Source of the DNA: Xanthomonas pisi DSM 18956
Lineage (GTDB): Bacteria; Pseudomonadota; Gammaproteobacteria; Xanthomonadales; Xanthomonadaceae
DNA: 64,000 nucleotides
NCBI RefSeq assembly: GCF_001010415.1
Contig: NZ_JPLE01000028.1
Coordinates: forward strand, 1-64,000
Direction: 5' to 3'
How positions within the stretch are numbered: position 1 is the first letter of the stretch; the number at the start of each line of letters is the position of its first letter. Positions 10,011 through 19,135 of the stretch are shown piece by piece. A program made the translations under genes and the position numbers. The notes below the pieces were generated by a model. It saw nothing but the letters and a program-made list of their open reading frames with translations, was not told the origin of the DNA and did not search any database.

Positions 10011-11323
10011 GCCGCTACACACATGTGCTTGCAGTCTCCGTCCTTGCCGCTGCACTGGCCGCCTGCGGCAAAGCGCCTGAGCTCGATCAGCACGGCGCCA
10101 CGCCGGAACTGCCGGCCCCGGATCGCGGGGTACTGCCCGACATGACGATTGCCGAGCCCACCGCATGGGGCGACCGCAAGCCGACTGTCCCGGCGGGGTA
10201 TCGCATCACCGCCATCGCGACCGACCTCGGCATTCCGCGCCAGACGCTGGTGCTGCCGAATGGCGACATCCTGGTGGCCGAAGGCCGCGGCGGCTCTGCG
10301 CCAAACCTCAAGCCCAAGGACATCATCGCCGGCCCGATCAAGGCCAAGGGCACGTCCAAGGCCAAGAGCGGCAATCGCCTCACCTTGTTGCGCGATGCCG
10401 ATGGCGATGGCACCTATGAACTGAAGACGGTTTTTGCCGACAAGCTCAACGCGCCCTACGGGCTTGCGCTGATCGGCAATGCGCTCTATGTCGCCAATCA
10501 GGACGCGCTGCTGCGCTTCGACTATCGCGAGGGTCAGACCAAGGCCAGCGGCGCACCGAGCAAGGTGACCGATCTGCCATCGGCGATCAATCACCACTGG
10601 ACCAAGGCGCTCACCGCCAGTGCGGATGGTCGCTACCTGTATGTGGCGATCGGCTCCAACAGCAACATCACCGAGCGCGGCATGGTTGCCGAGGTCGATC
10701 GCGCGCAGGTCTGGCAGGTGGACGCGGCAACCGGCGCGCACAAGCCATACGCTACCGGCCTGCGTAACCCTACCGCACTGGCCATCCAGCCCGGGACCGG
10801 TGCGCTGTGGGCAGTGGTCAACGAGCGCGATGAAATCGGCCCGAACCTGGTACCGGACTATCTGACCTCGGTCCGCGAAGGCGGCTTCTACGGCTGGCCT
10901 TATAGCTACTGGGGCAAAAACGTCGACGAACGGGTGATGCCGCAGGATCCGCAGAAAGTGGCCTCCGCCATCACACCCGACTACGCGCTGGGCTCGCATG
11001 TGGCCGCACTGGGCGTGGCGTTCTCGTCGCCGGTGATGGGCGCGAAGTTTGCCGACGGCGCATTCGTCGGCGAACACGGCAGCTGGAACCGCGACCCGCC
11101 AGTGGGCTACAAGGTGGTGTTCGTACCGTTCCGCGACGGTCGCCCGGCGGGTCAGCCGATCGACTTCGTGTCCGACTTCCATGGCGATGACGGCAAGACG
11201 CGCGGTCGCCCGGTCGGTGTCACTGTCGATCCGCGCGGCGCGTTGATCGTGGCCGACGACCTGGCCAACATCATCTGGCGCGTGACGCCAGAGGCTGCCG
11301 CAACCACAGCTGCGCCACAGTAA
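10007..11323 (+). CDS. PQQ-dependent sugar (sorbosone-type) dehydrogenase-like lipoprotein
   Basis: The 438-residue product starts with a lipoprotein signal (LAAALAACGK). The rest is a six-bladed beta-propeller of the soluble glucose/sorbosone dehydrogenase family, shown by ATGLRNPTALAIQPGTG, FYGWPYSYWG and GEHGSWNRDPP. Relatives oxidise aldoses or sorbosone in the periplasm with PQQ. It is the second gene of a two-gene operon with the DUF2231 protein and is followed by a strong terminator. The substrate is unassigned. Confidence 0.88.
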   Translation: MSRYTHVLAVSVLAAALAACGKAPELDQHGATPELPAPDRGVLPDMTIAEPTAWGDRKPTVPAGYRITAIATDLGIPRQTLVLPNGDILVAEGRGGSAPNLKPKDIIAGPIKAKGTSKAKSGNRLTLLRDADGDGTYELKTVFADKLNAPYGLALIGNALYVANQDALLRFDYREGQTKASGAPSKVTDLPSAINHHWTKALTASADGRYLYVAIGSNSNITERGMVAEVDRAQVWQVDAATGAHKPYATGLRNPTALAIQPGTGALWAVVNERDEIGPNLVPDYLTSVREGGFYGWPYSYWGKNVDERVMPQDPQKVASAITPDYALGSHVAALGVAFSSPVMGAKFADGAFVGEHGSWNRDPPVGYKVVFVPFRDGRPAGQPIDFVSDFHGDDGKTRGRPVGVTVDPRGALIVADDLANIIWRVTPEAAATTAAPQ

Positions 11324-11336
11324 GCCGCAGTGCGAG

Positions 11337-11377
11337 AACCCGCCCGCGCGCATCATGCGTCGGGCGGGTTTTCTTTT
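11337..11377 (+). terminator. Rho-independent terminator
   Basis: Arms AACCCGCCCG and CGGGCGGGTT flank a 14-base loop and are followed by TTCTTTT. It lies just after the dehydrogenase-like gene and closes that operon. Confidence 0.88.
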
Positions 11378-11723
11378 GTTGTTGTGATCATGCAAGGTGG
11401 CTAGACAGCCGGTTCTTTGCAGTGCGCCGAGTAGAGCAGGACGGGCACGCGACAACGCGAGGCATGTGACCTGTGTGACGTGAACGCTATGCCTGGGGTG
11501 AGCCGTCCATGGTGATGTATCGCATCGCCAGTTGATTGTCGCGCGCAAGCTGCAGGAGATAGCCATCCCCGCCGCATTCGCATACAGTGCCGGCCCTGCG
11601 TCGGCACTGCCGCGTGGACGTCAGGCGTCAGGACAGCGCCGGGCACTGCCATCCGGCCGAGAATGCATACACGGGAAGAACGCATGGACGACTTCTACCG
11701 CTCGCCAAGGGACGTTGTTGTCG
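11378..11723. other. Intergenic region
   Basis: About 350 bases before the nuclease gene. Open frames upstream of 11724 lack a signal peptide or family features. Nothing further was recognised. Confidence 0.4.
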
Positions 11724-12410
11724 ATGTTGTTGAGATGGGTGTTGGGTGTTATTGGAGTCGCGCTCGTTCTGCCTGCCAGCGCAGCAGAGCTCGTCGGTCG
11801 GGCCACCGTCACCGATGGCGATACCATTACCGTGGCGCACCAGCGCATCCGGTTAGGGGGGATCGATGCGCCGGAAAGCGCACAGCAGTGCAAGGACCCG
11901 GATGGTGTTGCGTGGCCCTGCGGTCGTCGTTCGGCAGCGGCGCTGGACGCCTACCTGATGGACAAGACCGTGCGTTGTCGGCAAACCGATACCGACCGTT
12001 ACGGACGGCTCGTTGCGGACTGCTTTGTACAAGGGCAATCGGTCAACGGCTGGATGGTGCGCAACGGTTGGGCGGTGGCGTATCGCCAATACGCCACCAC
12101 GTTCATCGCCGATGAGCGCATCGCACAGCAGCAAAAACGCAATCTCTGGCAGGGCACCTTCCAGCAGCCTGCCGAGTACCGCCGCAGCAAGCGCCAGCAG
12201 GTTGCTGCGCGCGCGTCGGCAACGGTATCGGCAGCTGTGCCGGGCAAGTGCGTCATCAAGGGCAATATTTCGGGCAAGGGCAGCAAGATCTTCCACATGC
12301 CCGGTCAACGCGATTACGCGCGTACCAGCATCTCCACCGACAAGGGCGAGCGCTATTTCTGTACGGCCCAGGATGCGCTCAAGGCCGGTTGGCGACGTGC
12401 CGCCCGCTAG
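11724..12410 (+). CDS. Exported thermonuclease (SNase)-family protein
   Basis: The 228-residue protein has a signal peptide (MLLRWVLGVIGVALVLPASAAE), which sets the start at ATG 11724. The nuclease domain follows: VTDGDTITV and IRLGGIDAPE near the N-terminus, then DRYGRLVADCF and GWAVAYRQY. A C-terminal segment with KGNISGKGSKIFHMPGQ resembles the cysteine-bearing extension of many secreted bacterial SNases. It should cut DNA or RNA in the periplasm or outside the cell, and stands alone. Confidence 0.88.
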   Translation: MLLRWVLGVIGVALVLPASAAELVGRATVTDGDTITVAHQRIRLGGIDAPESAQQCKDPDGVAWPCGRRSAAALDAYLMDKTVRCRQTDTDRYGRLVADCFVQGQSVNGWMVRNGWAVAYRQYATTFIADERIAQQQKRNLWQGTFQQPAEYRRSKRQQVAARASATVSAAVPGKCVIKGNISGKGSKIFHMPGQRDYARTSISTDKGERYFCTAQDALKAGWRRAAR

Positions 12411-12577
12411 GTAGGAAACCGGATCGGTAGGCCGGGCATGAGATGCAAACAATGCAGCACGCGCACCGGCCGCGTTCGCTGCGCTGGGTTGCAGTGCTGC
12501 GCACCAGCCGCCATGCCGCGCCGATCACAACGCGTGGTTTGCTAGCATCGACCGCTCCACGACAACGCGGGCACCCC

Positions 12578-13636
12578 ATGTCACTGCTCCACGTTCCCGA
12601 GCCCGATCTGTTCGTGCCTGGCCAAGGCGAGCCATCCCTGCGCTGGGGCGTGCTGGGGCCAGGCGTGATTGCAACCGCCTTCGTTCGCGCGTTACGCAGC
12701 AATACCCACCAACGCGCTGTCGCAGTTGCTTCGCGTAGCGGGGAGCGTGCGAACGCGTTTGCGAAGGCATGGGCGATCGAGCGGGCGTACGACAGCTATC
12801 AGGCGCTGGTCGAAGACCCGAACGTCGACATCGTCTACATCGCCACGCCGCATAGCGAGCATCTGGAGCAAGGCCTGCTGGCGCTACGTGCGGGCAAGCA
12901 TGTGCTGATCGAAAAGCCCATCACCACCTGCGCCGACGACGCGCGCCTGCTGGTACAGCAAGCGCGTGCACGCGGTCTGTTCTTGATGGAAGCGATGTGG
13001 ACCCGCTACCTGCCGCACACCTCGGTGATCCGCAAACTGCTTGCCGACGGCGCGCTTGGCGATGTGCGCCAGGTGTTTGCCGACCTGAGCCAGCGTGGGC
13101 CCAGCGACCCTGCACATCGGCAACGACGGCCCGACCTTGGCGGCGGCGCGCTGCTGGATCTGGGCGTCTACGCCGTGCAGTTTTCCTCGATGATCCTGTC
13201 CGCGCCCACCGCGATCACTGCCGTCGGCGAACTCACCGACACCGGCGTGGATGCCTTTTCCACCGTCGTGCTGTCGCATCGCTCGCATGCGCAGTCGACC
13301 TTGATCAGCTCCATCGTCGCGCGCAGCAGTTCAATGGCCTACGTCGCCGGCACCGAAGGACGCATCGACCTGGCCGGGGACTTCCACAATCCGTCCAGGC
13401 TGCGGATTGGCAGCAACGCCGACGCCGGAACGCCTGTCGAATGGACAGACCCCACCGGTATTCAGGGCTACGACGGGCTGTCATGGCAGGTCAACGCGGC
13501 CGCACGCTACATCGGAGAAGGCCGTCGCGAGTCGCCGCTGCATCCGCTCGACGAAGTAGTGCAAATCATGACAACGCTGGACGCGGCGCGCGTACAGCTG
13601 CGAGCTGCTGCAACGGCTGGCACCGATAACGCTTGA
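12578..13636 (+). CDS. Gfo/Idh/MocA-family NAD(P)-dependent oxidoreductase
   Basis: A 352-residue dehydrogenase. An N-terminal Rossmann fold (WGVLGPGVIATAF) is followed by the family motif EKPITT after HVLIEKP, and by the C-terminal alpha/beta domain (GGGALLDLGVYAVQ). The start at ATG 12578 (MSLLH) places the nucleotide-binding motif at the usual distance; the frame extends further up but reads as non-coding. Enzymes of this family oxidise or reduce sugars, inositols or dihydrodiols. No neighbour suggests a pathway. Confidence 0.87.
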   Translation: MSLLHVPEPDLFVPGQGEPSLRWGVLGPGVIATAFVRALRSNTHQRAVAVASRSGERANAFAKAWAIERAYDSYQALVEDPNVDIVYIATPHSEHLEQGLLALRAGKHVLIEKPITTCADDARLLVQQARARGLFLMEAMWTRYLPHTSVIRKLLADGALGDVRQVFADLSQRGPSDPAHRQRRPDLGGGALLDLGVYAVQFSSMILSAPTAITAVGELTDTGVDAFSTVVLSHRSHAQSTLISSIVARSSSMAYVAGTEGRIDLAGDFHNPSRLRIGSNADAGTPVEWTDPTGIQGYDGLSWQVNAAARYIGEGRRESPLHPLDEVVQIMTTLDAARVQLRAAATAGTDNA

Positions 13637-13709
13637 CCCGCATCATCGTTGTCAGCGCAGCCGCATGTCCTGCGCTCCCGGCAAGCGCAGGCAGTGCCGT
13701 AGCCACTGG

Positions 13710-14012
13710 TCAATCGCTCTCGCGTCGTACCCGTGTGCGGTAGGCAGACACATTGTCGCCCTGGATCTGCGCGTTGCGCGTGCCGATGATCGTATCGACC
13801 TTGATGTCGCTACCGCTCACCGGCTTGGCATCGATCTTGGTTTCGCGCTCGAACGCATGCGATTGATCGGTGTTGCGGTAGTACCTGTCATTAATAGACC
13901 GGCAGCGTATCTGTCTTGCGTGCGCAACTCTATGCCCTGCAGCAGGTGCAGCGCGGCGCTGGCGGCGACACTGCAGCGCGATGTGCCGATCCAGCAACGG
14001 CGGCGACTGCAA
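13710..14012 (-). pseudogene. Possible remnant of a small protein gene
   Basis: A leftward frame of 100 codons. Its last 55 or so residues (IDAKPVSGSDIKVDTIIGT is one part) read like a real soluble protein, whereas the upstream half is arginine- and cysteine-rich and looks non-coding. No ribosome site is evident at 14012. It may be the surviving 3' end of a lost gene. I do not recognise a family. Confidence 0.25.
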
Positions 14013-14034
14013 CGCACCACCGATGCGCGATCGC

Positions 14035-14076
14035 CATCAATGCAAAGCCCCGCGTCTGCGGGGCTTTGCATTGATG
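14035..14076. terminator. Long perfect inverted repeat, probable bidirectional terminator
   Basis: A 19-base arm at 14035-14053 (from CATCAATGCAAAGCC to CGC) is exactly complementary to 14058-14076 across a GTCT loop. The inner GC-rich stem is flanked by AAAG/CTTT. It sits just beyond the stop of the leftward gene at 14118 and could end transcription from both sides. Confidence 0.6.
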
Positions 14077-14117
14077 CATGCGGCGGCGCGGTACGGCGCG
14101 CTACGCCTGTCTGGTGA

Positions 14118-14393
14118 TCACGGTAGATCGCACTTGATCTTGCCGTCCACGTAATACGGCTTGGGAACGTCGGGATTGGCGCTGGTCTTTTCGAACACCA
14201 CCTCGAACGAGGTCATGTCGACCTTGCCCTGACGGGAGGTGCAGGCATCCTGAAGTTTCTTCTTCACCGCTGCGATTCCGGCCTCGCGGTTGGCGCCATC
14301 GGCGCTATTGGTCAGGTTGGCCACCTCGGCCCAGGCCTGGGTGCTCAGGCCAAGCAGGCACCCGGCGAACAGCATGCTGTGCAGCTTCTTCAT
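14118..14393 (-). CDS. Small exported protein of unknown function
   Basis: A 91-residue protein with a clear signal peptide (MKKLHSMLFAGCLLGLSTQAWA) preceded by an AAAGGAGATCGT ribosome site, which decides for the ATG at 14393 over the longer frame. The mature part of about 68 residues contains two cysteines (DACTSRQGKVDM and KIKCDLP) that could form a disulfide in the periplasm. I do not recognise a characterised family. It seems monocistronic and is followed by the palindrome at 14035-14076. Confidence 0.75.
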   Translation of the reverse strand: MKKLHSMLFAGCLLGLSTQAWAEVANLTNSADGANREAGIAAVKKKLQDACTSRQGKVDMTSFEVVFEKTSANPDVPKPYYVDGKIKCDLP

Positions 14394-14564
14394 ACGATCT
14401 CCTTTGCAATGTCCATTGTGCAATGTCCCTGGATGCGCAGCAGATGGGCTGCGGCGCGTGGCAAGCATAGGCATGCCACGTTAAGAACCCGTGCGCGGCC
14501 TCGCGCATCGATGGCGCGCCGCGTCATGCGCGCTGTGTGTCCGGCAAGCTTGACGTCCCTGCCG

Positions 14565-14990
14565 CTACCGGACGAGCGTCAGCGTTGCCCATGCGAGCAC
14601 GCCGTAACGCGTGGTCTTGGCGACCGCCACCAACGGCAGGAACACATGCAGCGGCTCACGCATGACCCCGGCCGCCAGCGTCAGCGGGTCGCCGATGATC
14701 GGCATCCAGCTCAAGAGCAGGGACCATTTACCGTAGCTGCCATACCAGGCTTGCGCGCGTGCCAAGGCCTGCGGCGTCACCGGAAACCAGCGTCGCCCCT
14801 GGAAGCGCACCAGCTCGCGTCCGATCCACCAATTGATCAGCGAGCCCAGCACGTTGCCCAGGCTCGCGGCGGCCACAAGCCCCACGACCGAACCGCCGTC
14901 CAGCAACAGCGCAACCAATGCCGCCTCCGACTGCGCAGGCAGCAGGGTGGCGGCAATCAACGACAGTGCGAACAGCGAGAGATAGCTCAA
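14565..14990 (-). CDS. YqaA-family (DedA/SNARE-associated) inner-membrane protein
   Basis: A 141-residue membrane protein with three to four hydrophobic segments. The features GNVLGSLINWWIGRE and PIIGDPLTLAAGVMR match YqaA-type small DedA-superfamily proteins, linked in related proteins to lipid carrier recycling and membrane potential maintenance. Length and topology are normal. No partner gene is apparent. Confidence 0.82.
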   Translation of the reverse strand: MSYLSLFALSLIAATLLPAQSEAALVALLLDGGSVVGLVAAASLGNVLGSLINWWIGRELVRFQGRRWFPVTPQALARAQAWYGSYGKWSLLLSWMPIIGDPLTLAAGVMREPLHVFLPLVAVAKTTRYGVLAWATLTLVR

Positions 14991-15190
14991 GCTCAGCCTA
15001 CGGGTTGGTCATGGCGTTTTGAATTTGAAAGAACGAGGGAGAGCGTTGGCTAACGCATGCATGGGTGTACGAGCGACAGCCACATCCGCAGAAACGTCAC
15101 CTGACAACTCGGTATGCGAATGATCCATCCGCCGTCATGCAGGCGATGGCCTGCTGCACCGTCGCCCAACCATAGGGCGCCCAGCATGCA

Positions 15191-15733
15191 TTACAGCAAG
15201 GCCAGCTGTCCCACTGCGTTGCGCACGCTTTTCTTGGTCATGCGCACCACCGAACGATGGATCGTCATGCCTTCGATCAAGGCATCGATCGCACTGGCAG
15301 CGGGCTTGGAAAAATGCAGCTCCAGCGCCGCGCGGCTGCGTGCCATCCATTGCTCCATGATCGCCGTCATCTCCGGATGGCGGCGCGCAAACGCGTAAAG
15401 CTCGTAGCTCAGCAGCAGGATCCGCGGCGAGGCGGTGCTGTCGGCAAAGATGATGTTCACTACCGCATCGCAGGCCTGGTCGCGGTTGTTCGCAGCGCGG
15501 ATCTCGGCAGCGAAGTTTTTCGACACCTCCTGCGAGAAGCGGGTGAATGCCGCGATCAGCAGCTCGTGCATGGAGCCGAAGTAGTACGTGGTCGCGCCCA
15601 ACGGCACCTGCGCTTGTTCGGCAACCTTGCGAAAGGTCGTCCCGGCCACGCCATGGTCGACAACCACCTGCAAGGCGGCCTGCTCGATGTGTTCTTTTCG
15701 ATGTGGGTCTTGCTGCCAGGTCCTGCCGCTCAT
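15191..15733 (-). CDS. TetR/AcrR-family transcriptional regulator
   Basis: The 180-residue regulator has an N-terminal helix-turn-helix (residues about 10-55: HIEQAALQVVVDHG, TTFRKVAEQAQV, TTYYFGSMHELL) and a C-terminal ligand-binding domain. The ATG at 15733 is preferred to the frame start at 15787 because the extra residues precede the usual TetR N-terminus and would overlap the palindrome at 15785-15808. It is transcribed away from the DUF1349 gene; the palindrome between them is the likely operator for self-repression and control of that gene. Confidence 0.88.
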   Translation of the reverse strand: MSGRTWQQDPHRKEHIEQAALQVVVDHGVAGTTFRKVAEQAQVPLGATTYYFGSMHELLIAAFTRFSQEVSKNFAAEIRAANNRDQACDAVVNIIFADSTASPRILLLSYELYAFARRHPEMTAIMEQWMARSRAALELHFSKPAASAIDALIEGMTIHRSVVRMTKKSVRNAVGQLALL

Positions 15734-15784
15734 CTGTCTTCGCGCACGTATCGACCAGGCGATGGTAATCCAGAGTTGACTTGC

Positions 15785-15808
15785 CAATTGGTACGGATGT
15801 ACAAATTG
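15785..15808. promoter_or_regulatory. Predicted operator of the TetR regulator
   Basis: CAATTGGTAC, a GGAT spacer, then GTACAAATTG: ten-base arms with one mismatch. It lies between the divergent TetR and DUF1349 genes, 52 bases before the first and 71 before the second, the usual place for an autoregulatory TetR operator. Confidence 0.7.
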
Positions 15809-15878
15809 ACGCGGGCGGCTTTACGATGCCTGCGAGAAGGCACCGCAGAGCAGCTCCTTTTCGCCTTGAGGATTACGT

Positions 15879-16568
15879 ATGACGGGTTCGAAAAAACACC
15901 AGGTCGATATCGGGCGCAGGGCGACACTGGGCGGTTTGGCTGCTGGTGGCGTGGTCATGGCAACCGGTGCCGGCGCGGCGCCATCAGCCAGCTGGCAGCA
16001 AGGCAGCTGGTTGAACGAGCCCAGATCGCACCGCATCGTGGACGGCGATGTGTTGGAGGTCGTGACCGACAAGGGCACCGACTTCTGGCGCGAGACCCAT
16101 TACGGGTTCACGCGCGATAGCGGGCACTTTCTCGGCATCGCGGCGCCGGCTGCGTTTAGCTGCCAGCTGCGCGTCCGCGCCAAATTCGAGCAGCTCTACG
16201 ATCAGGCCGGCCTGATGATCCGCGTTAATGAGCGCCAGTGGGTCAAGGCGGGCATCGAGCTCAGCGACGGTCGCGCGATGCTCAGCAGCGTTCTTACCGA
16301 TGGCACGTCGGATTGGGCGACAGGTCCGTACGAAGCCGATCCGTCGGACTTCTGGATCCGCGCCACCGTCGACAAGGGCGTCCTGCGTTTGCAGGCGTCC
16401 AGGGACGGCGAGTACTGGCCGCTGGTGCGGCTATGCCCATTCCCGGTGGCTGCTCACTATCTGGTGGGCCCGATGACCTGCACGCCGGAACGCGAGGGCT
16501 TGAAGGTTCACTTTTCCGACTGGACGCTTGGCCCGGTGCTGGGCAAGGACCTGCACGATCTGTCCTGA
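15879..16568 (+). CDS. DUF1349-family protein with Tat-like signal
   Basis: A 229-residue protein whose DUF1349 beta-sandwich fold (concanavalin-like) is shown by TDFWRETHYGF, QAGLMIRVNERQWVKAGIE and DGEYWPLVRL. The N-terminus GRRATLGGLAAGG has a twin-arginine-like motif before a hydrophobic run, suggesting export by Tat. DUF1349 proteins are often carbohydrate-related but uncharacterised. Being divergent from the TetR gene with a shared operator, it is the probable regulated target. Confidence 0.8.
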   Translation: MTGSKKHQVDIGRRATLGGLAAGGVVMATGAGAAPSASWQQGSWLNEPRSHRIVDGDVLEVVTDKGTDFWRETHYGFTRDSGHFLGIAAPAAFSCQLRVRAKFEQLYDQAGLMIRVNERQWVKAGIELSDGRAMLSSVLTDGTSDWATGPYEADPSDFWIRATVDKGVLRLQASRDGEYWPLVRLCPFPVAAHYLVGPMTCTPEREGLKVHFSDWTLGPVLGKDLHDLS

Positions 16569-16766
16569 GCGCTTGGCGCAGCCAACAAACAAGACAGCGC
16601 GCATCGCCAGGCTGAATCGGTCGGTGCGAGGTGCGACCTATGCCACGCGTACACTGCGTTGCCGAGTCCGCAGTCCACGGCGACCTGGTCACTATTAGCT
16701 GTATTTCCTGTTCGCTTCTTGCGTCGTCTGTTCACGGCAGGCGGTGTCCTTGCAGTTGGATCCTCG

Positions 16767-17912
16767 ATGAGCTCTCGTGTTTCCCACCGTGCGCAACAGC
16801 ACGCAACCCGCGCTGCGTTCTTCATTCCCGGATTCGCCGTGTCGATCTGGGCGCCGCTGGTTCCTTTCGCCAAGCACCAATCGGCATTGGACGAGGCGAG
16901 GCTTGGATTGGTCCTGCTGTGCCTGGGTGCCGGGTCGCTGATGGCGATGCCCGTCGCCGGGGTGTGGGCGTCACGTGCGGGCTGCAGGCGCGTGATGCTG
17001 GCAACCGTGGCCATGATGTGCGTTGCATTGCCGTTCTTGAGCGCGATGCAATCGGCGGCGGCATTGGGTGCGGTGTTGTTTCTGTTCGGTGCCGGCGTTG
17101 GCGCGATGGATTGCACGATGAACATGCAGGCAGTCGCGGTCGAGCGCGAGAGCGGCAGGGTGATGATGTCCGGCTTCCACGCCTTCTACAGCATCGGCGG
17201 CTTTGCCGGTGCCTTGCTGATGACGGTGCTGCTCAGCCTCGGCATCGCACCGCCGATCGCTTCGACGATCGCCATGCTCAGCATCGTGATCGTCGCTGCG
17301 CTGGCTGCGCCGCACTGGAGAGCGGAGCAGGGCACCCAGCAGGGCCCGCTGCTGGCCTGGCCGCGTGGCAGCGTGTTGTTGATCGGTATTCTGGCGTTTG
17401 TCGTGTTTCTCGCCGAAGGCACCATCCTGGATTGGAGCGCTGTCTTCCTGACCCAGGTTCGCAGTGTCGATACCGCCAAGGCCGGCGCGGGCTATGTGAT
17501 CTTTGCACTGACCATGACCGCCATGCGGCTGTTTGGCGACGCACTGGTGGAACGCGTGGGCCGCGTCCGATCCATCATGCTAGGTGGACTGGCTGCATGC
17601 GTGGGCTTTGTGATTGCAGTATTGACGCCCTGGTGGCAGCTCTCGCTGCTGGGCTATGCGCTGATCGGAGTGGGATGCGCCAACATTGCGCCGGCATTGT
17701 TTTCGATGGCCGGTCAACAGCGTGCCATGCCCGAGGGCATGGCGATCACCGCGATGACGACATTGGGTTACGCCGGAGTATTAGCCGGCCCCGCCTTGAT
17801 CGGCTTCGCCGCCCACGGTTGGGGGCTGACGACCGCGCTGATGCTCGTTGCCGCCGCCATGCTTGCGGTCGCGATCGCTGCCCGCTGGTTGCGGTCGGAG
17901 CACGCTGAGTAG
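16767..17912 (+). CDS. Major facilitator superfamily transporter (YbjJ-like)
   Basis: The 381-residue protein has about twelve hydrophobic segments and resembles the YbjJ branch of MFS permeases (AVSIWAPLVPFAK at the first helix, CTMNMQAVAVERESGR in the middle loop region). ATG 16767 is preferred because residues encoded upstream in the same frame do not resemble a transporter start. The substrate is unknown. It is not obviously co-transcribed with its neighbours. Confidence 0.83.
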   Translation: MSSRVSHRAQQHATRAAFFIPGFAVSIWAPLVPFAKHQSALDEARLGLVLLCLGAGSLMAMPVAGVWASRAGCRRVMLATVAMMCVALPFLSAMQSAAALGAVLFLFGAGVGAMDCTMNMQAVAVERESGRVMMSGFHAFYSIGGFAGALLMTVLLSLGIAPPIASTIAMLSIVIVAALAAPHWRAEQGTQQGPLLAWPRGSVLLIGILAFVVFLAEGTILDWSAVFLTQVRSVDTAKAGAGYVIFALTMTAMRLFGDALVERVGRVRSIMLGGLAACVGFVIAVLTPWWQLSLLGYALIGVGCANIAPALFSMAGQQRAMPEGMAITAMTTLGYAGVLAGPALIGFAAHGWGLTTALMLVAAAMLAVAIAARWLRSEHAE

Positions 17913-18172
17913 GGAGAGGAAGGGCTGGGTCGGAGCCTTGTTCACTAGCGTGGTGGCGCGGGGTTTCTACAGCGGTCAGTCAGCGGACAAGCAGTGTCTG
18001 CGCTGACTGCAGCGCAGCCTTCCGTGCATTTGGTTCCGTCAACGCCGGCTCGCCGATGACGGTCAACGATCTGAGCCGCTGTGCGCCACGCATCTGCGCA
18101 ACGCGTTGTTTGCGATAGTGTCGTTCGGCACGGTCATGTAGCCATATGAGATAGCGGTTGAAAGCAACAGCA

Positions 18173-18646
18173 TCAGGGGGTGGGCATATCCACGACGGGC
18201 AAGCTCACCCCTAATCGGTGCCGAACCTCTGCCAGTGCGGCCGCATCCGCTTCTATGAGAACACGTAGTCCGCGAACGTATGCCGCCAGATCGGGACTGT
18301 CGGCATCAGGCCCAACGAAGCTTTGCCTTCTCAGGTCGCACGCGCATAGGGTTGGGTGACTGCCCGAAAGACGAAGCGTGGTACCAGGCTCGTTGGGTCC
18401 CTTTGGTGCATTGTTCAACTGGAATACTAGGTCGATCGTCCAAGTGCCGCCGGGATCCACCTGCCTGTCGCGGCCTGCCAAGCGGAATCCAGACTGCTCA
18501 TAGGATTCGACGTAGGCACGTTCCAGGGCCTGCGGTGACATGCCGTCATGAGGCACTTCGCCAACGGGAGTAACCGCGGCGGATGGGTGGTTCATCAGTA
18601 GTCCCATGGTCAGGGTGGCGATCAGCATCAATCGACGGGCTTGCAT
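18173..18646 (-). CDS. Secreted protein, tandem paralogue 1 (putative immunity protein)
   Basis: A 157-residue protein beginning MQARRLMLIATLTMGLL, a signal peptide. The mature part shares ALERAYVESYEQSGFRLA, an LVFQL..APKGP block, a CAC cysteine pair and a LGVSLPV..MP end with the genes at 19136 and 20005. The three run in the same direction. A start-less fragment (18724-18954) ends about 77 bases before this start codon. A cell-envelope immunity role is inferred from that arrangement; no known family was recognised. Confidence 0.7.
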   Translation of the reverse strand: MQARRLMLIATLTMGLLMNHPSAAVTPVGEVPHDGMSPQALERAYVESYEQSGFRLAGRDRQVDPGGTWTIDLVFQLNNAPKGPNEPGTTLRLSGSHPTLCACDLRRQSFVGPDADSPDLAAYVRGLRVLIEADAAALAEVRHRLGVSLPVVDMPTP

Positions 18647-18723
18647 ATTGCGGTCTCCGGTCCTTGAGACATCTTGCCTCGATATGAATTTCAACGGCCG
18701 CCGCCCGGCAAGGCGGCCATCGC

Positions 18724-18954
18724 TCAGTCGCGCCGTACCACCAGACCTGTCTGCGCAACGAGCAGATCGATCCCCGAAATCTGGCCGCCCAGTAGTGCGG
18801 CCCATCCAGTGTTCGCCAATCCCGTCGGGTATGTTCCGGCCGCGGCCGTCCAGTAGATTACCGGTTGGCTGGACGTGCCCGGATTGACCACGATGTAGCC
18901 ACCGCTCTGGACGCTTCCAACAGAGGCCGAAGCACCAAGACTCGACAGGTGCCG
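18724..18954 (-). pseudogene. Displaced C-terminal fragment, copy a
   Basis: A leftward frame open for 76 codons from an in-frame stop (18955-18957) to TGA at 18724, without a start codon or ribosome site. Its last 57 or so residues (for example GLANTGWAALLG and SGIDLLVAQTGLVVRRD) are nearly the same as those of the fragment at 19691-19930. Both end about 80 bases before a paralogue of the secreted gene. This is what a recombined-out toxin C-terminus looks like, though neither the parent protein nor any toxic activity is known. Confidence 0.6.
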
Positions 18955-19135
18955 TCAACGCGCTAGGGGTTTTCCACGTTGCGGTTGGGCTGTGCAGTCC
19001 ATTGGACGTTGGAGGGTCATGCCAGGATGAGGAAGTGAGCTTTCCAGACGGCCTGACTCAGTTAAGTCTTTGTCACTGCCGCCTGTTTATCCCCATGGCT
19101 GCCCAGGTATAGCGTGAATCTTAGAAGCAGTAGCG

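Noticed and set aside
11401..11685. A 94-codon leftward frame before the nuclease gene
   Set aside because: No ribosome site, unlikely composition, and no recognisable domain.
18158..18958. The full 261-codon frame for paralogue 1
   Set aside because: The first 104 codons overlap the start-less fragment in another frame; the signal peptide sets the start at 18646.
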